Of a stretch of 64,000 nucleotides of DNA, positions 37,763 to 50,830 are shown piece after piece. The notes under the pieces are model-generated. The model saw nothing but the letters and a program-made list of their open reading frames with translations, searched no databases and was not told where the DNA came from. Origin of the DNA: Clusia tigrina (Eukaryota > Arthropoda > Insecta > Diptera > Clusiidae). Location of the stretch: the NCBI GenBank assembly GCA_920105625.2, contig OV050030.1, positions 213,388,325-213,452,324 of the forward strand, written 5' to 3'. The translations under genes were made by a program, and so were the position numbers. Position 1 is the stretch's first letter. Every line of letters starts with the position of its first letter.

Positions 37763-37957
37763 TACTCGAGCCTCTTCTCAATTTAAGCTATCACTCATAG
37801 CTATGCTAGCATTGAGTCCCAAATCAAACACTGATAAAACTTCAAAAGGCCCTAACTTCTATACGGTGCATCCTACACCTATCAAAGTTTTCAACATTCA
37901 AATGCTTGTAACTTCTTACTGAAGAGTCATAAAATCTTGAAATTTGTGACAATAAAG
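37763..37957 (+). repeat. Class C monomer with internal J patch (C/J/C)
   Basis: C head (CTATCACTC) and C tail (GTGCATCCTACACC, GAAATTTGTG) flank a J segment with GCTAGCATTGAG and TCAAAAGGCCC. The patch is roughly 37808-37860. Confidence 0.89.
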
Positions 37958-38935
37958 TACTTGTGCCTCTTATCAATTTAAGTTATCGCTCATAGCTATG
38001 CCACCCTTGAGTCCCAAATCAACCACTGCTAAAACTTCAAATGGCCCTAACTTCTATACGGTGCGTCCTATACCTATCAAAGTTTCCAACAATCAAGTGC
38101 TTTTAACTTTTTACTGGAGCGTTATAAAATCTGGAAATTTTGTGAGAATAAAGTACTCGAGCCTCCTATCAATTTAAGTTATCGCTCTTATATATGCTAC
38201 CCTTGAGTCCCAAATCAAACACTGATAAAACTTCAAATTGCCCTAACTTCTATACGCTGCGTCCTACACCTATCAAAGTTTGCCATAATCAAATGCTTGT
38301 AACTTTTTACTGGAGCGTCATAAAACCTTGAAATTTGGTGACAATAAAGTACTCGAAATTCTTAACAATTCATGCTATCGCCAATAGCTGTGCTACCTTT
38401 GAGTCCCAAATCAAACACTGATAACACTTCAAATGTCCCTAACTTCTATACGGTGCGTCCTATAACTATCGCAGTGTGTAACAATAAAATGCTTGCAACA
38501 TTTTACTGGAGCGTCATAAAATCTTGAAATTTTGTGTCAAGAAAGTACTCGAGCCTCTTGTCAATTTAAGCTATCGCTCACAGCTATGCTACCCTTGAGT
38601 CCCAAATCAAACACTGATAAAAATTCAAATGGCCCTAACTTCTATACGGTGCGTCCTATACCTATCAAAGTTTGTAACAATCAAATGCTTGTAACTTTTT
38701 ACTGGAGCGTCATAAAATCTTCAAATTTTGTGACAATAAAGTACTCGAGCCTCTTGTCAATTTATGCTATCACTCATAGCTATGCTACCCTTGAGTCCCA
38801 AATCAAACACTGAAAAACTTCAAATGGCCCTAACTTCTATAAGGTGCATCCTACACCTATCAAAGTTTTCAAAATTCAAATGCTTGTAACTTCTTACTGA
38901 AGAGTCATAAAATCTTGAAATTTGTGACAATAAAG

Positions 38936-39131
38936 TACTTGTGCCTCTTATCAATTTAAGTTATCGCTCATAGCTATGCCACCCTTGAGTCCCAAATCAA
39001 CCACTGCTAAAACTTCAAATGGCCCTAACTTCTATACGGTGCGTCCTATACCTATCAAAGTTTCCAACAATCAAATGCTTGTAACTTTTTACTGGAGCGT
39101 CATAAAATCTTGAAATTTTGTGTCAATAAAG
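38936..39131 (+). repeat. Monomer class D' (D head, J/A-type tail)
   Basis: The D head (TACTTGTGCC, GCCACCC, AACCACTGC, TTTCCAAC) is followed by consensus GCTTGTAAC, GGAGCGTCAT and tail GTGTCAATAAAG. It is always followed by class P or P/K. Other copies are at 42658, 44223, 45594, 48879, 51222, 55124 and 61349. Confidence 0.92.
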
Positions 39132-39327
39132 TACTCGAGCCTCTCATCAATTTAAGCTATCGCTCACAGCTATGCTACCCTTGAGTCCCAAATCAAACAC
39201 TGATAAAACTTCAAATGGCCCTAACTTCTATACGGTGCGTCCTATACCTATCAAAGTTTGTAACAATCAAATGCTTGTAACTTTTTACTGGAGCGTCATA
39301 AAATCTTGAAATTTTGTGTCAATAAAT
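39132..39327 (+). repeat. Monomer class P
   Basis: Its marker is CCTCTCATCAATTT; otherwise near consensus, with tail GTGTCAATAAAT leading into K. In units 18-21 a P/K form (for example 45790 and 55320) has the P head, the K middle (AAAGGGCCC, CCTACCAAAG) and leads into N instead. P is found only from 39 kb rightward. Confidence 0.91.
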
Positions 39328-39915
39328 TTCTCGAGCCTATTGTCAATTTAATTTATCGCTCATAGCTATGCTACCCTAGAGTCCCAAATCAAACACTGAT
39401 AAAAATTCAAAGGGCCCTAACTTCTATACGGTGCGTCCTATACCTACCAAAGTTTGTAACAATCAAATGCTTGTAACTTTTTACTGGAGCGTCATAAAAT
39501 CTTGAAATTTTGTGTCAAGAAAGTACTCGAGCCTCTTGTCAATTTAAGCTATCGCTCACAGCTATGCTACCCTTGAGTCCCAAATCAAACACTGATAAAT
39601 CTTCAAATGGCCCTAACTTCTATACGGTGCGTTCTATACCTATCAAAGTTTCCAACAATCAAAAGCTTGTAACTTTTTACTGGAGCTTAATAAAATCTTT
39701 AAATTTTGTGACAATAAAGTACTCGAGCCTCTTATCAATTTAAGCTATCGCTCATAGCTATGCTACCCTTGAGTCCCAAATCAAACACTGATAAAAGTTC
39801 AAATGGCCCTAACTTCTATACGGTGCGTCCTATACCTATCAAAGTTTGTAACAATCAAATGCTTGTAGCTTTTTACTGGAGTTCCATAAAATCTTGAAAT
39901 TTTGTGTCAATAAAG

Positions 39916-41286
39916 TACTCGAGCCTCTTGTCTATTTAAGCTATTGCTCATAGCTATGCTACATTTGAGTCCCAAATCAAACACTGATAAAAATTCAAAT
40001 GGCCCTAACTTCTATACGGTGCGTCCTATACCCATCAAAGTTTGTAACAATCAACTGCTTGTAACTTTTTACTGGAGCGTCATAAAATGTTCAAATTTTC
40101 TGACAATAAAGTACTCGAGCCTCTTGTCAATTTAAGCTATCACTCAAAGCTATGCTACCCTTGAGTCCCAAATCAAACACTGATAAAACTTCAAATGGCC
40201 CTAACTTCTATACGGTGCATCCTACACCTATCAAAGTTTTCAACATTCAAATGCTTGTAACTTCTTACTGAAGAGTCATAAAATCTTGAAATTTGTGACA
40301 ATAAAGTACTTGTGCCTCTTATCAATTTAAGTTATCGCTCATAGCTATGCCACCCTTGAGTCCCAAATCAACCACTGCTAAAACTTCAAATGGCCCTAAC
40401 TTCTATACGGTGCGTCCTATACCTATCAAAGTTTCCAACAATCGAGTGCTTTTAACTTTTTACTGGAGCGTTATAAAATCTGGAAATTTTGTGAGAATAA
40501 AGTACTCGAGCCTCCTATCAATTTAAGATATCGCTCTTATATATGCTACCCTTGAGTCCCAAATCAAACACTGATAAAACTTCAAATTGCCCTAACTTCT
40601 ATACGCTGCGTCCTACACCTATCAAAGTTTGCCATAATCAAATGCTTGTAACTTTTTACTGGAGCGTCATAAAACCTTGAAATTTGGTGACAATAAAGTA
40701 CTCGAAATTCTTAACAATTCATGCTATCGCCAATAGGTGTGCTACCTTTGAGTCCCAAATCAAACACTGATAACACTTCAAATGTCCCTAACTTCTATAC
40801 GGTGCGTCCTATAACTATCGCAGTGTGTAACAATAAAATGCTTGCAACATTTTACTGGAGCGTCATAAAATCTTGAAATTTTGTGTCAAGAAAGTACTCG
40901 AGCCTCTTGTCAATTTAAGCTATCGCTCACAGCTATGCTACCCTTGAGTCCCAAATCAAACACTGATAAATCTTCAAATGGCCCTAACTTCTATACGGTG
41001 CGTTCTATACCTATCAAAGTTTCCAACAATCAAAAGCTTGTAACTTTTTACTGGAGCTTAATAAAATCTTTAAATTTTGTGACAATAAAGTACTCGAGCC
41101 TCTTATCAATTTAAGCTATCGCTCATAGCTATGCTACCCTTGAGTCCCAAATCAAACACTGATAAAACTTCAAATGGCCCTAACTTCTATACGGTGCGTC
41201 CTATACCTATCAAAGTTTGTAACAATCAAATGCTTGTAGCTTTTTACTGGAGTTCCATAAAATCTTGAAATTTTGTGTCAATAAAG
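39916..41286 (+). repeat. HOR unit 16, 7-mer
   Basis: Order: B C D E F L A, 1,371 bp, the shortest unit in the window. F runs directly into L (40895), so G to K are absent. D has CAATCGAGTGC, E has AAGATATCGC and F has AATAGGTGTGC, all shared with unit 17. Confidence 0.95.
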
Positions 41287-44200
41287 TACTCGAGCCTCTT
41301 GTCTATTTAAGCTATTGCTCATAGCTATGCTACATTTGAGTCCCAAATCAAACACTGATAAAAATTCAAATGGCCCTAACTTCTATACGGTGCGTCCTAT
41401 ACCCATCAAAGTTTGTAACAATCAACTGCTTGTAACTTTTTACTGGAGCGTCATAAAATGTTCAAATTTTCTGACAATAAAGTACTCGAGCCTCTTGTCA
41501 ATTTAAGCTATCACTCATAGCTATGCTACCCTTGAGTCCCAAATCAAACACTGATAAAACTTCAAATGGCCCTAACTTCTATACGGTGCATCCTACACCT
41601 ATCAAAGTTTTCAACATTCAAATGCTTGTAACTTCTTACTGAAGAGTCATAAAATCTTGAAATTTGTGACAATAAAGTACTTGTGCCTCTTATCAATTTA
41701 AGTTATCGCTCATAGCTATGCCACCCTTGGGTCCCAAATCAACCACTGCTAAAACTTCAAATGGCCCTAACTTCTATACGGTGCGTCCTATACCTATCAA
41801 AGTTTCCAACAATCGAGTGCTTTTAACTTTTTACTGGAGCGTTATAAAATCTGGAAATTTTGTGAGAATAAAGTACTCGAGCCTCCTATCAATTTAAGAT
41901 ATCGCTCTTATATATGCTACCCTTGAGTCCCAAATCAAACACTGATAAAACTTCAAATTGCCCTAACTTCTATACGCTGCGTCCTACACCTATCAAAGTT
42001 TGCCATAATCAAATGCTTGTAACTTTTTACTGGAGCGTCATAAAACCTTGAAATTTGGTGACAATAAAGTACTCGAAATTCTTAACAATTCATGCTATCG
42101 CCAATAGGTGTGCTACCTTTGAGTCCCAAATCAAACACTGATAACACTTCAAATGTCCCTAACTTCTATACGGTGCGTCCTATAACTATCGCAGTGTGTA
42201 ACAATAAAATGCTTGCAACATTTTACTGGAGCGTCATAAAATCTTGAAATTTTGTTTCAAGAAAGTACTCGAGCCTCTTGTCAATTTAAGCTATCGCTCA
42301 CAGCTATGCTACCCCCTTGAGTCCGAAATCAAACACTGATAAAACTTCAAATGGCCCTAACTTCTATACGGTGCGTCCTATACCTATCAAAGTTTGTAAC
42401 AATCAAATGCTTGTAACTTTTTACTGGAGCGTCATAAAATCTTCAAATTTTGTGTTAATAAAGTACTCGAGCCTCTTGTCAATTTATGCTATCACTCATA
42501 GCTATGCTACCCTTGAGTCCCAAATCAAACACTGAAAAACTTCAAATGGCCCTAACTTCTATAAGGTGCATCCTACACCTATCAAAGTTTTCAACATTCA
42601 AATGCTTGTAACTTCTTACTGAAGAGTCATAAAATCTTGAAATTTGTGACAATAAAGTACTTGTGCCTCTTATCAATTTAAGTTATCGCTCATAGCTATG
42701 CCACCCTTGAGTCCCAAATCAACCACTGCTAAAACTTCAAATGGCCCTAACTTCTATACGGTGCGTCCTATACCTATCAAAGTTTCCAACAATCAAATGC
42801 TTGTAACTTTTTACTGGAGCGTCATAAAATCTTGAAATTTTGTGTCAATAAAGTACTCGAGCCTCTCATCAATTTAAGCTATCGCTCACAGCTATGCTAC
42901 CCTTGAGTCCCAAATCAAACACTGATAAAACTTCAAATGGCCCTAACTTCTATACGGTGCGTCCTATACCTATCAAAGTTTGTAACAATCAAATGCTTGT
43001 AACTTTTTACTGGAGCGTCATAAAATCTTGAAATTTTGTGTCAATAAATTTCTCGAGCCTATTGTCAATTTAATTTATCGCTCATAGCTATGCTACCCTA
43101 GAGTCCCAAATCAAACACTGATAAAAATTCAAAGGGCCCTAACTTCTATACGGTGCGTCCTATACCTACCAAAGTTTGTAACAATCAAATGCTTGTAACT
43201 TTTTACTGGAGCGTCATAAAATCTTGAAATTTTGTGTCAAGAAAGTACTCGAGCCTCTTGTCAATTTAAGCTATCGCTCACAGCTATGCTACCCTTGAGT
43301 CCCAAATCAAACACTGATAAATCTTCAAATGGCCCTAACTTCTATACGGTGCGTTCTATACCTATCAAAGTTTGTAACAATCAAATGCTTGGAACTTTTT
43401 ACTGGAGCGTCATAAAATCTTCAAATTTTGTGACAATAAAGTACTCGAGCCTCTTGTCAATTTATGCTATCACTCATAGCTATGCTACCCTTGAGTCCCA
43501 AATCAAACACTGAAAAACTTCAAATGGCCCTAACTTCTATAAGGTGCATCCTACACCTATCAAAGTTTTCAACATTCAAATGCTTGTAACTTCTTACTGA
43601 AGAGTCATAAAATCTTGAAATTTTGTGACAATAAAGTACTGGTGCCTCTTATCAATTTAAGTTATCGCTCATAGCTATGCCACCCTTTAGTCCCAAATCA
43701 ACCACTACTAAAACTTCAAATGGCCATAACTTCTATACGGTGCGTCCTATACCTATCAAAGTTTCCGACAATCAAATGCTTGTAACTTTTTACTGGAGCT
43801 TAATAAAATCTTGAAATTTTGTGACAATAAAGTACTCGAGCCTCTTATCAATTTAAGCTATCGCTCATAGCTATGCTAGCATTGAGTCCCAAATCAAACA
43901 CTGATAAAACTTCAAAAGGCCCTAACTTCTATACGGTGCGTCCTATACCTATCAAAGTTTGTAACAATCAAATGCTTGTAACTTTTTACTGGAGCGTCAT
44001 AAAATCTTCAAATTTTGTGACAATAAAGTACTCGAGCCTCTTGTCAATTTATGCTATCACTCATAGCTATGCTACCCTTGAGTCCCAAATCAAACACTGA
44101 AAAACTTCAAATGGCCCTAACTTCTATAAGGTGCATCCTACACCTATCAAAGTTTTCAACATTCAAATGCTTGTAACTTCTTACTGAAGAGTCATAAAAT

Positions 44201-45202
44201 CATGAAATTTGTGACAATAAAGTACTTGTGCCTCTTATCAATTTAAGTTATCGCTCATAGCTATGCCACCCTTGAGTCCCAAATCAACCACTGCTAAAAC
44301 TTCAAATGGCCCTAACTTCTATACGGTGCGTCCTATACCTATCAAAGTTTCCAACAATCAAATGCTTGTAACTTTTTACTGGAGCGTCATAAAATCTTGA
44401 AATTTTGTGTCAATAAAGTACTCGAGCCTCTCATCAATTTAAGCTATCGCTCACAGCTATGCTACCCTTGAGTCCCAAATCAAACACTGATAAAACTTCA
44501 AATGGCCCTAACTTCTATACGGTGCGTCCTATACCTATCAAAGTTTGTAACAATCAAATGCTTGTAACTTTTTACTGGAGCGTCATAAAATCTTGAAATT
44601 TTGTGTCAATAAATTTCTCGAGCCTATTGTCAATTTAATTTATCGCTCATAGCTATGCTACCCTAGAGTCCCAAATCAAACACTGATAAAAATTCAAATG
44701 GCCCTAACTTCTATACGGTGCGTCCTATACCTACCAAAGTTTGTAACAATCAAATGCTTGTAACTTTTTACTGGAGCGTCATAAAATCTTGAAATTTTGT
44801 GTCAAGAAAGTACTCGAGCCTCTTGTCAATTTAAGCTATCGCTCACAGCTATGCTACCCTTGAGTCCCAAATCAAACACTGATAAATCTTCAAATGGCCC
44901 TAACTTCTATACGGTGCGTTCTATACCTATCAAAGTTTCCAACAATCAAAAGCTTGTAACTTTTTACTGGAGCTTAATAAAATCTTTAAATTTTGTGACA
45001 ATAAAGTACTCGAGCCTCTTATCAATTTAAGCTATCGCTCATAGCTATGCTACCCTTGAGTCCCAAATCAAACACTGATAAAACTTCAAATGGCCCTAAC
45101 TTCTATACGGTGCGTCCTATACCTATCAAAGTTTGTAACAATCAAATGCTTGTAGCTTTTTACTGGAGTTCCATAAAATCTTGAAATTTTGTGTCAATAA
45201 AG
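41287..45202 (+). repeat. HOR unit 17, 20-mer composite
   Basis: Order: B C D E F G H/C D' P K L/G H I J/G H/C D' P K L A, 3,916 bp. The H/C-D'-P-K-L run occurs twice here (42464 and 44029; the first L is an L/G chimera at 43246). G (42266) has a 2-bp insertion giving CTACCCCCTTGAG. Confidence 0.93.
42464..42657 (+). repeat. Monomer H/C (H head, C tail, 194 bp)
   Basis: The H head (ATTTATGC, CACTGAAAAAC, CTATAAGG) ends with the C-type short GAAATTTGTG, so the next monomer is D-type (TACTTGTGCC) rather than I-type. Copies: 38742 and 44029. Confidence 0.92.
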
Positions 45203-48200
45203 TACTCGAGCCTCTTGTCTATTTAAGCTATTGCTCATAGCTATGCTACATTTGAGTCCCAAATCAAACACTGATAACAATTCAAATGGCCCTAACTTCT
45301 ATACGGTGCCTCCTATACCCATCAAAGTTTGTAACAATCAACTGCTTGTAACTTTTTACTGGAGCGTCATAAAATGTTCAAATTTTCTGACAATAAAGTA
45401 CTCGAGCCTCTTGTCAATTTAAGCTATCACTCATAGCTATGCTACCCTTGAGTCCCAAATCAAACACTGATAAAACTTCAAATGGCCCTAACTTCTATAC
45501 GGTGCATCCTACACCTATCAAAGTTTTCAACATTCAAATGCTTGTAACTTCTTACTGAAGAGTCATAAAATCTTGAAATTTGTGACAATAAAGTACTTGT
45601 GCCTCTTATCAATTTAAGTTATCGCTCATAGCTATGCCACCCTTGAGTCCCAAATCAACCACTGCTAAAACTTCAAATGGCCCTAACTTCTATACGGTGC
45701 GTCCTATACCTATCAAAGTTTCCAACAATCAAATGCTTGTAACTTTTTACTGGAGCGTCATAAAATCTTGAAATTTTGTGTCAATAAAGTACTCGAGCCT
45801 CTCATCAATTTAAGCTATCGCTCATAGCTATGCTACCCTTGAGTCCCAAATCAAACACTGATAAAAATTCAAAGGGCCCTAACTTCTATACGGTGCGTCC
45901 TTTACCTACCAAAGTTTGTAACAATCAAATGCTTGTAACTTTTTACTGGAGCGTCATAAAATCTTGAAATTTTGTGTCAATAAAGTACTCGAGCCTCTTG
46001 TCAATTTAAGCTATCACTTATAGCTATGTTACCATTGAGTCCCAAATCAAACACTGGTAAAACTTCAAATGGCCCTAACTTCTATACGGTGCATCCTACA
46101 CCTATCAAAGTTTTCAACATTCAAATGCTTGTAACTTTTTACTGGAGCGTCATAAAATCTTGAAATTTTGTGTCAATAAAGTACTCGAGCCTCTTGTCAA
46201 TTTAAGCAATCGCACATAGCTATGCCACCCTTGAGTCCCAAATCAACCACTGCTAAAACTTCAAGTGGCCCTAACGGTGCGTCATATACCTATCAACGTT
46301 TGCAACAATCAAGTGCTTTTAACTTTTTACTGGAGCGTTATAAAATCTGGAAATTTTGTGAGAATAAAGTACTCGAGCCTCCTATCAATTTAAGTTATCG
46401 CTCTTATATATGCTACCCTTGAGTCCCAAATCAAACACTGATAAAACTTCAAATTGCCCTAACTTCTATACGCTGCGTCCTACACCTATCAAAGTTTGCC
46501 ATAATCAAATGCTTGTAACTTTTTACTGGAGCGTCATAAAACCTTGAAATTTGGTGACAATAAAGTACTCGAAATTCTTAACAATTCATGCTATCGCCAA
46601 TAGCTGTGCTACCTTTGAGTCCCAAATCAAACACTGATAACACTTCAAATGTCCCTAACTTCTATACGGTGCATCCTATAACTATCGCAGTGTGTAACAA
46701 TAAAATGCTTGCAACATTTTACTGGAGCGTCATAAAATCTTGAAATTTTGTGTCAAGAAAGTACTCGAGCCTCTTGTCAATTTAAGCTATCGCTCACAGC
46801 TATGCTACCCTTGAGTCCCAAATCAAACACTGATAAAACTTCAAATGGCCCTAACTTCTATACGGTGCGTCCTATACCTATCAAAGTTTGTAACAATCAA
46901 ATGCTTGTAACTTTTTACTGGAGCGTCATAAAATCTTCAAATTTTGTGACAATAAAGTATTCGAGCCTCTTGTCAATTTATGCTATCACTCATAGCTATG
47001 CTACCCTTGAGTCCCAAATCAAACACTGAAAAACTTCAAATGGCCCTAACTTCTATAAGGTGCATCCTACACCTATCAAAGTTTTCAACATTCAAATGCT
47101 TGTAACTTCTTACTGAAGAGTCATAAAATCTTGAAATTTTGTGACAATAAAGTACTGGTGCCTCTTATCAATTTAAGTTATCGCTCATAGCTATGCCACC
47201 CTTTAGTCCCAAATCAACCACTACTAAAACTTCAAATGGCCATAACTTCTATACGGTGCGTCCTATACCTATCAAAGTTTCCGACAATCAAATGCTTGTA
47301 ACTTTTTACTGGAGCTTAATAAAATCTTGAAATTTTGTGACAATAAAGTACTCGAGCCTCTTATCAATTTAAGCTATCGCTCATAGCTATGCTAGCATTG
47401 AGTCCCAAATCAAACACTGATAAAACTTCAAAAGGCCCTAACTTCTATACGGTGCGTCCTATACCTATCAAAGTTTGTAACAATCAAATGCTTGTAACTT
47501 TTTACTGGAGCGTCATAAAATCTTCAAATTTTGTGACAATAAAGTACTCGAGCCTCTTGTCAATTTAAGCTATCACTCATAGCTATGCTACCCTTGAGTC
47601 CCAAATCAAACACTGATAAAACTTCAAATGGCCTTAACTTCTATACGGTGCATCCTACACCTATCAATATTTTCAACATTCAAATGCTTGTAACTTCTTA
47701 CTGAAGAGTCATAAAATCTTGAAATTTTGTGACAATAAAGTACTCGAGACTCTTGTAAATTTAAGCTATCACTCATAGCTATGTTACCCTTGAGTCCCAA
47801 ATCAAACACTGACGGTACAACCTACACCTATCAAATTTTTCAACATTCAAATGCTTGTAACTTCTTACTGAAGAGACATAAAATCTTGAAATTTTGTGAC
47901 AATAAAGTACTCGAGCCTCTTGTAAAGTTTAGCAATCGCTCATAGCTATGCCACCCTTGAGTCCCAAATCAACCACTGCTAAAACTTCAAATGGACCTAA
48001 CGGTGCGTCATATACCTATCAAAGTTTGCAACAATCAAGTGCTTGTAACTTTTTACTGGAGCGTCATAAAATCTGGAAATTTTGTGAGAATAAAGCATTC
48101 GAGCCTCTTATCAATTTAAGCTATCGCTCATAGCTATGCTACCCTTGAGTCCCAAATCAAACACTGATAAATCTTCAAATGGCCCTAACTTCTATACGGT

Positions 48201-48487
48201 GCGTTCTATACCTATCAAAGTTTCCAACAATCAAAAGCTTGTAACTTTTTACTGGAGCTTAATAAAATCTTTAAATTTTGTGACAATAAAGTACTCGAGC
48301 CTCTTATCAATTTAAGCTATCGCTCATAGCTATGCTACCCTTGAGTCCCAAATCAAACACTGATAAAACTTCAAATGGCCCTAACTTCTATACGGTGCGT
48401 CCTATACCTATCAAAGTTTGTAACAATCAAATGCTTGTAGCTTTTTACTGGAGTTCCATAAAATCTTGAAATTTTGTGTCAATAAAG
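45203..48487 (+). repeat. HOR unit 18, 17-mer
   Basis: Order: B C D' P/K N O E F G H I J/G Q R S L A, 3,285 bp. The length is explained exactly by indels: O and S -8 each, R -29, C and H -1 each. It holds the only class R monomer. Confidence 0.93.
47741..47907 (+). repeat. Monomer R, 167 bp with 29-bp internal deletion
   Basis: A Q-like monomer in which CACTGA joins directly to CGGTACAACC, removing 29 bp of the usual middle, including the TAACTTCTATA segment. It also has GAGACTCTTGTAAATTT and GAAGAGACAT. Only one copy is present. It sits between Q and S. Confidence 0.94.
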
Positions 48488-50830
48488 TACTCGAGCCTCT
48501 TGTCTATTTAAGCTATTGCTCATAGCTATGCTACATTTGAGTCCCAAATCAAACACTGATAAAAATTCAAATGGCCCTAACTTCTATACGGTGCGTCCTA
48601 TACCCATCAAAGTTTGTAACAATCAACTGCTTGTAACTTTTTACTGGAGCGTCATAAAATGTTCAAATTTTCTGACAATAAAGTACTCGAGCCTCTTGTC
48701 AATTTAAGCTATCACTCATAGCTATGCTACCCTTGAGTCCCAAATCAAACACTGATAAAACTTCAAATGGCCCTAACTTCTATACGGTGCATCCTACACC
48801 TATCAAAGTTTTCAACATTCAAATGCTTGTAACTTCTTATTGAAGAGTCATAAAATCTTGAAATTTGTGACAATAAAGTACTTGTGCCTCTTATCAATTT
48901 AAGTTATCGCTCATAGCTATGCCACCCTTGAGTCCCAAATCAACCACTGCTAAAACTTCAAATGGCCCTAACTTCTATACGGTGCGTCCTATACCTATCA
49001 AAGTTTCCAACAATCAAATGCTTGTAACTTTTTACTGGAGCGTCATAAAATCTTGAAATTTTGTGTCAATAAAGTACTCGAGCCTCTCATCAATTTAAGC
49101 TATCGCTCATAGCTATGCTACCCTTGAGTCCCAAATCAAACACTGATTAAACTTCAAAAGGCCCTAACTTCTATACGGTGTGTCCTATACCTACCAAAGT
49201 TTGTAACAATCAAATGCTTGTAACTTTTTACTGGAGCGTCATAAAATCTTGAAATTTTGTGTCAATAAAGTACTCGAGCCTCTTGTCAATTTAAGCTATC
49301 ACTTATAGCTATGTTACCATTGAGTCCCAAATAAAACACTGGTAAAACTTCAAATGGCCCTAACTTCTATACGGTGCATCCTACACCTATCAAAGTTTTC
49401 AACATTCAAATGCTTGTAACTTTTTACTGGAGCGTCATAAAATCTTGAAATTTTGTGTCAATAAAGTACTCGAGCCTCTTGTCAATTTAAGCAATCGCAC
49501 ATAGCTATGCCACCCTTGAGTCCCAAATCAACCACTGCTAAAACTTCAAGTGGCCCTAACGGTGCGTCATATACCTATCAACGTTTGCAACAATCAAGTG
49601 CTTTTAACTTTTTACTGGAGCGTTATAAAATCTGGAAATTTTGTGAGAATAAAGTACTCGAGCCTCCTATCAATTTAAGTTATCGCTCTTATATATGCTA
49701 CCCTTGAGTCCCAAATCAAACACTGATAAAACTTCAAATTGCCCTAACTTCTATACGCTGCGTCCTACACCTATCAAAGTTTGCTATAATCAAATGCTTG
49801 TAACTTTTTACTGGAGCGTCATAAAACCTTGAAATTTGGTGACAATAAAGTACTCGAAATTCTTAACAATTCATGCTATCGCCAATAGCTGTGCTACCTT
49901 TGAGTCCCAAATCAAACACTGATAACACTTCAAATGTCCCTAACTTCTATACGGTGCGTCCTATAACTATCGCAGTGTGTAACAATAAAATGCTTGCAAC
50001 ATTTTACTGGAGCGTCATAAAATCTTGAAATTTTGTGTCAAGAAAGTACTCGAGCCTCTTGTCAATTTAAGCTATCGCTCACAGCTATGCTACCCTTGAG
50101 TCCCAAATCAAACACTGATAAAACTTCAAATGGCCCTAACTTCTATACGGTGCGTCCTATACCTATCAAAGTTTGTAACAATCAAATGCTTGTAACTTTT
50201 TACTGGAGCGTCATAAAATCTTGAAATTTTGTGTCAATAAATTTCTCGAGCCTATTGTCAATTTAATTTATCGGTCATAGCTATGCTACCCTAGAGTCCC
50301 AAATCAAACACTGATGAAAATTCAAAGGGCCCTAACTTCTATACGGTGCGTCCTATACCTACCAAAGTTTGTAACAATCAAATGCTTGTAACTTTTTACT
50401 GGAGCGTCATAAAATCTTGAAATTTTGTGTCAAGAAAGTACTCGAGCCTCTTGTCAATTTAAGCTATCGCTCCCACCTATGCTACCCTTGAGTCCCAAAT
50501 CAAACACTGATAAATCTTCAAATGGCCCTAACTTCTATACGGTGCGTTCTATACCTATCAAAGTTTCCAACAATCAAAAGCTTGTAACTTTTTACTGGAG
50601 CTTAATAAAATCTTTAAATTTTGTGACAATAAAGTACTCGAGCCTCTTATCAATTTAAGCTATCGCTCATAGCTATGCTACCCTTGAGTCCCAAATCAAA
50701 CACTGATAAAACTTCAAATGGCCCTAACTTCTATACGGTGCGTCCTATACCTATCAAAGTTTGTAACAATCAAATGCTTGTAGCTTTTTACTGGAGTTCC
50801 ATAAAATCTTGAAATTTTGTGTCAATAAAG
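48488..50830 (+). repeat. HOR unit 19, 12-mer of right-domain composition
   Basis: Order: B C D' P N O E F G' K L A, 2,343 bp. G' (50047) ends with the J-like tail GTGTCAATAAAT and so leads into K. Private marks are CTTATTGAAG in C and CTCCCACC in L. Confidence 0.93.

Larger units (their letters stand above)
37567..39915 (+). repeat. HOR unit 15, 12-mer of altered composition
   Basis: Order: A/B C/J/C D E F G H/C D' P K L A, 2,349 bp. It has the same length as a canonical unit but H-I-J are replaced by H/C-D'-P. A/B (37567-37762) has an A head and a B tail; 37763-37957 is a C monomer with an internal J patch. Confidence 0.93.
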
